Shown here: positions 37,301-49,300 of the stretch, in pieces | How the letters are laid out: each line of letters begins with the position of its first letter | How positions within the stretch are numbered: position 1 is the stretch's first letter | From: Owenia fusiformis | Lineage: Eukaryota; Annelida; Polychaeta; Sabellida; Oweniidae | Reading direction: 5' to 3' | Assembly (NCBI GenBank): GCA_903813345.2 | Contig: CAIIXF020000008.1 | Location: 14,678,822 to 14,742,821, forward strand | Length of the DNA: 64,000 nt | Notes under the pieces: generated by a model | Told to the model about the DNA's origin: nothing | Database searches by the model: none | The model's input: the letters and a program-made list of their open reading frames with translations, nothing else | Program-made: the position numbers and the translations under genes

Positions 37301-40300
37301 TCGGATGTTGTTTTGGGTATCAAAGAGAAATGTCACCCAAATGAAAGTCCAAGCTGCATAGTTTTTCAAGTCGTTTCGAATGATCTTAAATTTCTGAGCG
37401 TCGACGCGTGTATTAATCGAATGAATGGTCTTACAACTCTCACTAAAGAGCTATTTCCAGAAACGAAAGTACTCATATCGCTAGCACCAAATAGGGGAGA
37501 TTCGGAAGAGCGTAACAGCAAAACAGAGTACATAAATGAGTACTTTTGGAACAGATATAACAAATCCCACGATATTAGAATTATCGATAATACAAATCTG
37601 TCGTTTTCAGACGGTAGTATCATTCCACGATTCTTCAGTGCAGACAGGGTTCACCTTTCCGAGCAAGGAGAGAGGAGACTCTTTAACAATATTAAATATG
37701 CTATAACCAAGTGCCTTTATTAATACAGTCAATATTCGTTGAACTGAAAGTGTGTAATCGTAAAATATTGGATTTTAGTATCGCTGTATAATTATTGTAT
37801 CATTTATTCATAAAATCAAAAATATGTAATTGTAACCATTTGAAGTATGCGGTAATGGATATGGTTAACTTGCGTCTAATTTCACTGTGATTACGCATGT
37901 AAAATATTGAGATTTGTTCATACGGATACTAATCAGCGAAATGTTACTTTCTAGTCTAAAACTAGCTCATTGGAATGTCGAAGGACTTTTTGACAGGAAG
38001 AGAGAGATGTATAAGTACTGTGATGAGAATTTTGTAAAGTTTATACACGGCTTTGATATAATCGGCTTAACAGAAACTCATGGTGATTGTGATACTGCGA
38101 TATGCGTTCCAGGGTACAAACAGCTGATAAATAATTTTCGGGAAAAATCAGCCAATGCAACGAAAAATACAGGTGGTGTTACGTTTTTAATCAGCGAATG
38201 TGTTTTAGATGGTGTTAAGGAGGAACCAATAACTCATAATGATATAGCATGGTTAAGATTAGATAAAAATTTCTTTGGATTTGAAAATGATTTATTTTTA
38301 GCAGTTGTATATATCAATCCGAGTAATTCATCATTGTCTATGGGACAGGTTGTTGACAAATTCGACATTCTTACTGAACAAATAGCAAAATATTCAAAAT
38401 GTGGGAACGTTCTTATTTTAGGAGATTTAAATAGTAGATTTGGAATTGGAAATGATTTCATAGTCGAAGATGATGAAAAATACGTCCCCGTCTATCCGGA
38501 ATATAACAATGATTGTGATTCAAATCTACTTAATCGCTTTAATAAAGACAAAATCATTAACACACAAGGACGACAGCTGCTTGAACTATGTAAATCTTGT
38601 CAAATGAGAATTGTGAATGGGCGGAAAATTGGTGATTTAGAAGGTAGTCTTACATGTCATAAATATAATGGAAGTAGCACGGTTGATATAGCGCTGGCGC
38701 AATCGGAAATCATGCATAACATATGTACATTTAAAGTGCATGATTTTCAAGGAAACCTTTCTGATCATTGTGCCATTTCTTTGTTATATAATTCTGAATT
38801 TAGCAGAATTTGCAAACATAAAACGAGGAAAAGTAAAGTCTATACTCAAACTCCATTACCTCCGAGATATATCTGGTCTTCAGAAAAAAGCAAAGATTTT
38901 CACGACCAATTGAAAATCGAGATTACAAATAAACGCAGCCTGTACGATATGGATCATAATAGTAATGCAGATGATATGTTAAATAACTTAACTAAGTGTA
39001 TGCACAATGCTGCGTCCAATACGCTTGAAAAGAGGTTCGTCAGACATAAGAAAGGAAATAAACAAAAACGATGTAAAAAGTGGTATAATTTATCGTGCAA
39101 GCAACTGCATTCTGAAGTTCGAAAATTAGGCAAATGTTTACAAAATGATCCCACAAATCCTTATAAAAGAGGTATGTTCTTTAAAGTGAAAAAGGTTTAT
39201 AAAAAACGATGTAAACAAGCTAAATATCAATATAAAGCGGAATTAATTGAAAAGCTTGAAAACGCTAGTTCTACAAATCCAACTGAATATTGGAATTTAA
39301 TAGACAAACTAAAAGAGCCTGGTTCGAGAGTCACTCAAGACCGCGTTGAAATTAACGAATGGTTAGAATACTATTATAAATTACTTAACACGACCGACAT
39401 ATCAAATGTTGAGATTTCTTCTCGGATCGAGGAGATGCGAAAAGAACCATTCTTTTCAGAGTTAGATTTTGAGATTAAACAATCAGAAATCGAGACAGCA
39501 ATTAAAGGCTTAAAAAATAATAAAGCATCTGGTTTGGATATGATTTCGAATGAAATGGTCAAAAGTACCAAATCATTAATACTGCCATATTTGAAAATAA
39601 TATTTAATACAATATTAAATTCAGGAAAATATCCGGCAAGTTGGGGAGAGGGATATATCACTTCAATTTTTAAAAGCGGAGATCCTAGAAAATTATCAAA
39701 TTATAGAGGTATAACAATTAACAATGTGTTTGGAAAAATATTTAGTTCAGTATTGGATGCACGATTGCAGGTTTTCATAAATCATAATAATATTATGAAT
39801 AAAGCTCAAATAGGATTTCAGAAGAAAGCACGAACAGTGGATCATATCTTTATTATCAGAACGCTTCATGATAAATATGTTAAACATTTAAAATCTCCTA
39901 TTTATGGAATATTCATTGACTTTAGAAAGGCTTTTGACAGCGTTTGGAGGGAAGGTCTTATGTATAAACTTTTGTCAGTTGGTATAAAAGGAAAGTTTTT
40001 TGAAATCGTTAGAAAAATGTATCAAGATACCAAAATATGTATAAAAAACAGTATTTCAAATAAGAGGACTGAATTTAGAAAAGTGAATGCTGGTGTTAAA
40101 CAAGGGGATCCAATGTCTCCCACACTATTCAATTTGTTTTTAAATGATCTGCCAGCGGTTATAGGTTACAATGACGCACCAATTTTACAAAGTTCAAAAG
40201 TAAACTGTTTGATGTATGCTGATGATGTTCTACTTTTGTCTTTGAGCAGAGATGGACTTCAAAAGTCTATAGATAATCTTTCAAAATATTGTAAAGACTG

Positions 40301-43300
40301 GCATTTGTCAATTAATTTATCGAAAACAAAAATAATGAAATTTATTGGAAATGGTAGAAAATGTACAGAAAATTTTTATTTTGATGGGGATGAGATCGAG
40401 ACGGTAAAATCATATAAATACTTGGGTTTGACCATAAGTAGTTCAGGTACGTTTAGTAAATCCAAGAACTATCTGTATGACCGAGGATTAAAGGCAATTT
40501 ATAAAATAAAAAGGTCACTAGGCGATACAAGTTTAAAACCTTCAATAGGAATAAAGATTTTTGAACAATTGGTAGTTCCAATAATCTTATATGGATCTGA
40601 AATATGGGGCATGTCGAATTACTTTTCTACAAAAGATTTGAATGAATGGTTTACAAATGGCAGACGATTTCCATCTGAGAAACTTCTGTTATCTTTTTGT
40701 AAATATATTCTTAAAGTAAATAAAAAATCAACAAATTTAGCAATTTATGGAGAGCTTGGGAAATACCCACTATATATAAATATATTCAAACAAGCTACTA
40801 ATTTCTATAATCACATGTTAAATACGCCATACATCTTATTATCAGAAGCACTTACTACATCAAATGACTTATCAAAGATCAACAAGTCATCGTGGATGCT
40901 GAATTTTAAAAGTGTAATGGATAAATTAGAGGTAGTATCATTTTCAGGAAATACTCCCAGCAATATCAATAATACTTTAGATGTAAAAGAATATACTATT
41001 GACGCATCCGAAGTTGTTTGTAAATCAAAAATTAGTTTTGAAGATTATTGGCGAAATCAATTGAATTCCGACCAATGTCGCAAACTGAATACATACAAAA
41101 TATTTAAAAGCAATTTCAGGTTCGAACCATATTTAGATTCAATTTCAAATGGGCATTTACGACGAAGTCTAACAAAGTTTCGTATCAGTAACCACAAATT
41201 AAAAATAGAAACGGGTAGATACGAACGCCCAAAATTAAAGATCGATGAAAGAATTTGCGAGGTTTGCAATTTAATAGAAAACGAAAAACACATAATGCGT
41301 TCATGTAAAAAATACAGTATATATAGAAAGAAAATGCTCGATAAACTTGTATCACACGGCAACCCAATTAAACACCTTTTCAACATGGAGGACGATTCAC
41401 TTTTTTTCCAATATTGTATGTCTTGTGAAAATAAAGAAATTGAAATTGTAGCAGAATTTATTCATAAATGTAATATAACATAGAAGGGTGTGATATATGA
41501 CATAAACAATGGACGCGTATCACAATCACCATTCATGTGCTTATCCATGATGCATATTTATTTGTTCATTTATTTACTTATTTATTCATTATGAAGTGTT
41601 AATTTTGTGTGTTGTTATATATACTGTTTTCTGTTGTATTGATATATTGTAAAATTAGTGTTTACTTTGTGTACACTTAACCTTTTATGGGTATGAATGT
41701 GTAATAAAGTTCATAAATCTAAAATCTACGTTAAATTTGGAGAAACTTTCATGTTGACCTACTTTTCGGACACTATATCTCAAAAGTGGGTCAAAATACT
41801 TTATGACGGCAAAAGGCTAACACTATTAGCACACTCTTTGCTACCTGTATACAAAATTTTGAAGCAAATAATTAAAGTGTAGTGTCAGAATCGCAAAAAT
41901 AAGTTAAAACTATAAATTTGACCTAGATTTTGACCCAGGCATTTTGGTGACCAAATAGTGAAGCTAGCTAGCCTTTGAGGTCCCTTTCTTTTATAGGCTT
42001 TCATTATGTGAAGCTGTACTCAGTCTTTATCTCGTATTTTACACTTCAAAAAAATCTTTTTTCCCGTTGCCATAACATGGGGCACCAAATTTAGCGATTT
42101 TTGAGCTTTCAAAACGACATAACTTCCAAACCAAAAGTCGGAATGAAATTTGGTTTGCAGATTTGGATTCCTGAGAAAATTCTACCCTTAATTCATAACT
42201 CATACGTTAAATCTGGAGAACTTTTTAGTTTGACCTACTTTTTGGACACCATATCTCAAAAGTGGGTCAAAATACTTTCTGACGGCAAAAGGCTAACACT
42301 ATTAGCACACTCTTGGCTACAGGTATACAAAATTTCGTAGAATATAATTAATCTGTAGTGTCAGAATCGCAAAAATAAGAAAAAACTTTGAATTTGACCT
42401 AGATTTTGACCTAGGCATTTTGGTGTCCAAATTTTTATGAAAAGAAGGTCTTGTGGTCCCTTTCTTTTATGGGCTTCCATTATGTTTAGCTGTGCTAAGT
42501 CTATATCTCGTATTTTACACTTCAAAAAAAAATAATTTCCTATTGAATTAACATGGGGCACCAAATTTAGCGATTTTTGAATTTTCAAATCGCCATAACT
42601 TCTGATCCGGAAGTCAGATCGAAATTTAGTTTTCAGATTCGGAATCCTGGGAAAATTTCCTATAAGACTGATATCCTGGACATTGGATTTGGAGAAATTT
42701 CTTTTGGACCTCGTTTTCGGACACTGATATCTCGAAATCGGTTTGAGATACTAAAAAACTAAATCGACCCTAGGTTTTCTACTTTTTTATGAGGAACACA
42801 ATGAAAAAAACCAGGATCAAAAATATTGAAGGACGACCGAGATAATGGGAAAAAGTGACAAAGTACCGGGTTTGACCTAGTTCTTGACCTAGTTCTTGAC
42901 CTTTGACCTATATAAAAATTTGACCTAATTTCCCAGAAAGCCGGATACAGTCTTATGTTAACCATGTAAGTTGGATTAAGTAAGCTGTTATAGTTGACGA
43001 GAAATTTGGTAAGGAGGAAGAAAAAAGAATAATAATAATAAGAAAACAGGCAAAAACAATAGACTCCAGATTTTCAATCTGGAGTCTAATAATAAAGAAA
43101 ACTGACGAAAGCAATAGACTCCAGATTTTCATCTGGAGTCTAATAATAACTAGACTTGGGAAATTGAACGAAGTTCAATTTCAGACTCCAGATCCAGACT
43201 TTTTTAAGCCCAGTCAATTAAAATAAGCCGAGTCATCCAGAATAAGCTGAGTCATCCAGAATAAGATGGATGGATAAAACAGGAAGGTAGGATAGGATAG

Positions 43301-46300
43301 AATGGGAAGGAACGATAGGATAGAATAAGAAAGAAGGATAGGATAGAACAGAATAGGAAGAAAGGATATGATAGGAGAGGATAGGAAGGATAGGAAGGAA
43401 AGGATACGAAGGAAGGATAGGATAGGATCAGATAGGAAGGATGGATGAATTTTTCAATATTTTCTTCTCTACTCTTGACTTTCTATCAGGATACCATCAG
43501 ATCGATTTTTCGAAATTTCAAAACGCCATAACTTCCGAACCGGAAGTCGGATCTAAATTTGATTTAAAGATTTGGCTTCCTGACAAAATTCTACCCCTAA
43601 TTCATAACTCATACATTAAATTTGGCGAATTTTTATTTTGACCTACTTTTTGGACACACCATAACTTCGGAACCGGAAGTCGGATCGAAATTTGGTTTGC
43701 AGATTCGGATTTCTGAGATAATTTTATTCTTAATTCATAACTCAAACGTTAAATTTGGAGAACTTTTTATTTTGACCTACTTTTGGGACACCATATCTCA
43801 AACGTGGGTCAAAATACTTTCTGACGGCAAAAGGCTAACGCTATTAGCACACTCTTGGCTACATGTATACACAATTTCGAAGAATATAATTAAAGTGTAG
43901 TGTCAGAATCGCAAAAATAAGAAAAAACTTTGAATTTGACCTAGATTTTGACCTAGGCATTTTGGTGTCCAAATTTTAAAGCTAGATGGCTTTTGAGGTC
44001 CCATTCTTTTAAAAGCTTTCATTAAATTTAGCTGAACTTAGTCTATATTTCGTATTTTTCACTTCAAAAAAATCTTTTTTCCCATTGACTTAACATGGGC
44101 TCAAAATTTAGCGATTTTTGAGCTTTCAAAACGCCATAACTTCAGAACCGGAAGTCTGATCTAAATTTCGTTTTCAGATTCGGAATCCTGAGAAAATTTC
44201 CTATAAGACTAATATCCTGGACATTTGATTCGGAGAACTTTTTTTTGGACCTCGTTTTCGGACACTGATATCTCGAAATCGGTTTGAGATATCAAAAAAC
44301 TAAATGAACCTAGGTTTCCTACTTTTTTATGAGGAACACAATGAAAAAAACCCGGATCGAATATATTGAAGGACAACCGAGAAAATCGAAAAAAGTGACA
44401 AAGTACTGGATTTGACCTAGTTCTTGACCTTTGACCTAGATAAAAACTTGACCCAATTTCCCACCAACTAGATACTGAACCTAAATAAACTGAATTATGG
44501 TCTTTACTGGATACCTTATAGTTATTGAAAAAAAGGCTACGGAATAATAAGAATAATAAAAATAATAATAATAAGAATACTGGCAAAAACAATAGACTCC
44601 AGATTGACATCTGGAGTCTAATAATAATATCTATAAAATCTATAGGAGGCCCCCTGTCGGGGGGCCTCCTAATAATAATATCTATAAAATTAATAGGAGG
44701 CCCCCCGTTGGGGCCTCCTAATAACTAGACTTTTTAAGATTGCAAGCAATCTCACGGAGGCCCTCTTAGGCATTTTTGACAAATTGAAGGTCAACTAAAG
44801 GACTAATATCAAATCTGAGGTCAGATGAGAACTCCTGAGAACTTGTAGATGATTTTCAAAAAAAGATTTTGTCAATTTGAAGCAAGTTTAAATTTGACCT
44901 TGAAAACTTTCGAAATTGACCTTTTTTCAACTTTTGAACTCTTATATCTCAAACTGGGACAAAATTCTATTAGATAGTCAATTGCTAATATGTGTAGAAC
45001 CCTTAGAGGAATGTGTATATTTCAACGTCAGATTAAAAATATTGGTTTGTAGTCTCGAACTTTGCGAAACTTAGATAGCACAGTTTGTGACCTAATTTCA
45101 TGATCTTGACCTTTGACCTTGAAAAGTTTTACTTTTTTAGACCTCAGTAGGTCTTTTGTAATTAGGCTGACTTAAATTTGAATCCAAAGACTCAATTTGA
45201 AAAATCAACTTTTCTTACCTTTCGAAGGTCATTGAAGGTCAACTAAAGGTCAAAGCTCAAATCTGAGGTCAGCTTTGGACTCATGGGAACTTGTAGATGA
45301 TTTTTTTAAAAAAAATTGGTCAGATTGAAGCAAGTTGAAAAATGACATTTTTCGACCGTTTTTTGACGTCAAATATCTCACAAACGGTAAAAATTTAATG
45401 CTGACATCTAGTGAACAATTTGTAGAAAATACTAAAATGTAGTTTCAGTTTAATTCATCGCAAGAAATAATGAAGTATAAGGACAAAGTTGAGAAACTTC
45501 AAAAAATATTAGATTTGACCTAGATTTTGACCTTTGACCTAATTTGATAACCGTGACCCTTGACCTTGAAAATATAACTGTTTTAGAGCTCAGTAGGTCT
45601 TTTATGCTTAGGCTAACCCTAAATTTGAATCCCAAAACTCGATTTGAAAAATCAACTTCTCTGACCTTTCGAAGGTCACTGAAGGTCAACTAAAGGTCAA
45701 ATGTCAAATCTGTGGTTAAATATGAACTCCTGAGAAGTTGTAGATGATTTTCAAAAAAAAAATTGGGTGAATTTGAAGCAAGTTTAAATTTGACCTTATA
45801 GACTCTGAAAAATTGACCTTTTTCAGTTTTTGAGCTCTTATATCTCAAAAGTGGGACAAAATTTTAATAAATAGTCAATTGCTAATATGTGTAGAACCCT
45901 TAGAGGAATGTATATCTTGACTTTCAATTAAAAATATTGATTTGTAGTCTTGAACTATGAGAAACTTAGATAGCACAGTTTGTGACCTAATTTGATGACC
46001 TTGACCTTTGACCTTGAAATTTTTACTTTTTTAGACCTCAGTAGGCTTTTTGTAATTAGACTGACCTAAATTTGAATCCAAAGACTCAATTTGAAAAATC
46101 AACTTTTCTGACCTTTCGAAGGTCATTGAAGGTCAACTAAAGGTGATAGGTCAAAACTAAGGTCAGATTTGAGTTCCTGAGATCTTGTAGATGCTTTTTA
46201 AAAAAAAGTTTGGTCAATTTAGAGCAAGTTGAAATTTGACCCTGAAAAATTTCGAAATTTGACCTTTTTCAGTTTTTGAGTTCTAATATCTGAAAACTGG

Positions 46301-49300
46301 AGCAAAATTTTAATAAATAGTCAATTGCTAATATGTGTAGAGCCTTTAGAGGAATATATATTCTGACTTTCAGTAAAAAAAGTTGATTTGTAGTCTCCAA
46401 TTTTGAGAAACTTAGAAAACACAGTTTGTGATTTCGTTTGATGACCTTGACCTTTGACCTTGCAAATTTTACTTTTTAGACCTCAGAAGGTCTTTTGTGA
46501 ATAAATATACCTAAATTTGAATCCAGAAAATTGATTTGAAAAATCAACTTTCTTGACCTTTCGGAGGTCACTGAAGGTCAACCGAAGGTCAAAGGTCAAA
46601 AGTAAGGTCAGATTTTGAATCCTGAGAACTTGTAGATGAGTTTTAAAAAAAAATTTGGTCAATTTGAAGCAAGTTGAAAAACGACCTTTTTTGACCGTTT
46701 TTTGACGTCAATATCTCAAAATCTAGACGAAATTTGTCTAGACGGCAAAAGGCTCACACTAATAGAATACTAATATCTATCTGTATGCAAAAAATCAGCC
46801 AAAAATGTTGAAGTGTAGTGTCAGGCTTTGAGAAACTTAAAAAAAGCTTAGATTTGACCTTGATTTTGACCTTTGACCTTGACCTAGATATGAAATATTT
46901 TCCCATCAAGATCAAACCAGGTATCTAGTAGGAGCATATAGTAGAAAGTTGAAAGCTAGTTGAAAGTAGGAGAAAACTGCTTTGATAGAATAATAATAAG
47001 AATAAATAAATAAAGAAAAGCTACAAAAGCTAAAAAAAAATTTGGTCAATTTGAAGCAAGTTGAAAAACGACCTTTTTTGACCGTTTTTTGACGTCAATA
47101 TCTCAAAATCTAGACGAAATTTGTCTAGACGGCAAAAGGCTCACACTAATAGAATACTAATATCTATCTGTATGCAAAAAATCAGCCAAAAATGTTGAAG
47201 TGTAGTGTCAGGCTTTGAGAAACTTAAAAAAAGCTTAGATTTGACCTTGATTTTGACCTTTGACCTTGACCTAGATATGAAATATTTTCCCATCAAGATC
47301 AAACCAGGTATCTAGTAGGAGCATATAGTAGAAAGTTGAAAGCTAGTTGAAAGTAGGAGAAAACTGCTTTGATAGAATAACTAGATGTATAAGATTGCAA
47401 GCAATCGTATAAAGATTGCAAGCAATCTTACGGAGGCCCCGTAGGCTTTTTTGAACATTTAAAGGTCAGCCAAAGGTCAAATCTTAAAAACAAGGACATA
47501 TATGAACTCCAGGCATCTTGTAGATGATTTTTAAAAAAAAGTTTGGTCAATTTGAAGCAATGTGAAATTTGACCTTGAAAAATTTCAACATTAGACCTTT
47601 TTCAGTTTTTGAGGTCCAATATCTCAAAACTGGTGCAGAATTTTAATAGATAATCAATTGTTATTATGTGTAAAACCTTTAGAGGAATATATATCCTGAC
47701 TTGAATTCAAAAATATTGATTTGTAGTCACAAACTTTGAGAAACTTAGAAAACACAGTTTGTGATCTTGTTTGATGACCTTGACCTTTGACCTTACAGGT
47801 TTTACTTTTTTAGACCTCAGTATATCTTTTCTGATTGAAGAAACCTAAATTTGAATCCATAAAATCAATTTGAAAAATTAACTTTTTTGACCTTTCGAAG
47901 GTCACTGAAGGTCAACTAAAGGTCATAGTTCAAAACTAAGGTCAGATTTGAGTTCCTGAGATCTTGTAGATGCTTTTAAAAAAAAATTGGTCAATTTAGA
48001 GCAAGTTGAAATTTGACCTTGAAAAATTTCGAAATTTGACCTTTTTTCAGTTTTTCAGTTCTAATATCTCAAAACTGGAGCAAAATTTTAATAAATAGTC
48101 AAGTGCTAATATGTGTAGAACCTTTAGAGGAATATATATTCTGACTTTCAGTAAAAAAATTGATTTGTAGTCTCCAATTTTGAGAAACTTAGAAAACACA
48201 GTTTGTGATTTCGTTTGATGACCTTGACCTTTGACCTTGCAAATTTTACTTTTTTAGACCTCAGTGGGTCTTTTGTGAATAAATATACCTAAATTTGAAT
48301 CCAGAAAATCGAGTTGAAAAATCAACTTTTTTGACCTTTCGGAGGTCACTGAAGGTCAACCAAAGGTCAAAGGTCAAAAGTAAGGTCAGATTTGGAATCC
48401 TGAGAACTTGTAGATGAGTTTTAAAAAAACATTTGGTCAATTTGAAGCAAGTTGAAATTTAGTCTTGAAAAGTTTCGAAATGTGACCTTTTTTCAGTTTT
48501 TGAGTTCTAATATCTCAAAACTGGTACACAATTTTAATAAATAGTCAATTACTAATACGTGTAGAACCTATAGAGGAATATATATCCTGACTTTCATGAA
48601 AAAATATTGATTTGTAGTCACCAAAACTTAGAAACTTAGAAAACACAGTTTGTGATTTAGTTTGATGACCTTGACCTTTGACCTTGCAAATTTTACTTTT
48701 TTAGACCTCAGTGGGTCTTTTGTAATCAAATGTACCTAAATTTGAATCCAGAAAATCAATTTGAAAAATCAACTTTTTTTACCTTTCGAAGGTCACTGAA
48801 GGTCAACCAAAGGTCAAAGGTCAAAACTAAGGTCAGATTTGAGTTCCTGAGAACTTGTAGATGATTTTAAAAAAAAATTTGGTCAATTTGAAGCAAGTTA
48901 AAAAATGACCAATTTTTACCATTTTTTGACGTCAATTATCTCAAAAACGGTAAAAAATTAACGCGAACATATAGTGAGTAATTTGTAGGGAATGCTTATA
49001 TCTAGTTACATTTTAATTCCTCGCAAGAAATAATGAAGTATGAGGACGAAATCTGAGAAACTTAGAAAAAACTTTGATTTGACCTAGATTTTGACCTTTG
49101 ACCTTGACCTAGATAAAAATTCCTTTCCCGGTAAGTTCAACCTAGGTCCCTAGTAGGTACATATAGTAGATAGTTGAAATCTAGTTAGAAGTAGGAGAAA
49201 AAGTGCAGAGAAGAATAAATAATAATAATAAAGAATAAAAAGAATAAATAATATCTATAAAATCTATAGGAGGCCCCCTGTCGGGGCCTCCTAATAATAA

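Larger units (their letters stand above)
35895..41726 (+). mobile_element. Non-LTR retrotransposon (LINE), 5'-truncated, both remaining ORFs open
   Basis: Boundaries follow from the interrupted S-family unit and the 6-bp TACGTT duplication. The 5832-bp insert carries the rest of ORF1 (35897-37723), a 217-bp spacer and ORF2 (37941-41483). Its 3' end holds AATAAA (41703-41708) and closes with AAATCTAAAATC rather than a poly-A tail. The 5' end begins inside the RNase H domain, consistent with truncated target-primed reverse transcription. Open frames over more than 5 kb argue for a recent insertion. APE endonuclease and PHD/esterase ORF1 point towards CR1-like or I-like groups; the clade is undecided. 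Confidence 0.9.
35291..43148 (+). mobile_element. Hairpin-ended element 6, family S, interrupted by a LINE
   Basis: The head ACTAGACATGTAAATTG with the S stem and the word AGACTCCAGA is followed by S-type units. The element is cut at CATACGTT by the LINE at 35895-41726 and resumes at 41727 with TACGTTAAATTTGG. It ends in two successive S hairpins (43061-43087 and 43116-43141), each preceded by a GAAAAC..GGC/GACGAAAGCAAT leader and followed by CTAATAATAA. Confidence 0.7.
43149..44723 (+). mobile_element. Hairpin-ended element 7, family S
   Basis: The head ACTAGACTTGGG with stem AAATTGAACG-A-AGTTCAATTT and CAGACTCCAGATCC is followed by a GGATA-rich simple repeat, two or three S units and a final unit with GGTTTGAGATATCAAAAAAC. 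The tail carries one S hairpin and then two G hairpins (44644-44670, 44695-44719), each with its own ATATCTATAAAAT leader, as if hairpin cassettes of another family were added in series. Confidence 0.7.

Noticed and set aside
41697-42340. Short frames in the S-family units after the LINE
   Set aside because: They recur in each repeat unit with stops and indels, carry no domain and use the same text as non-coding copies.
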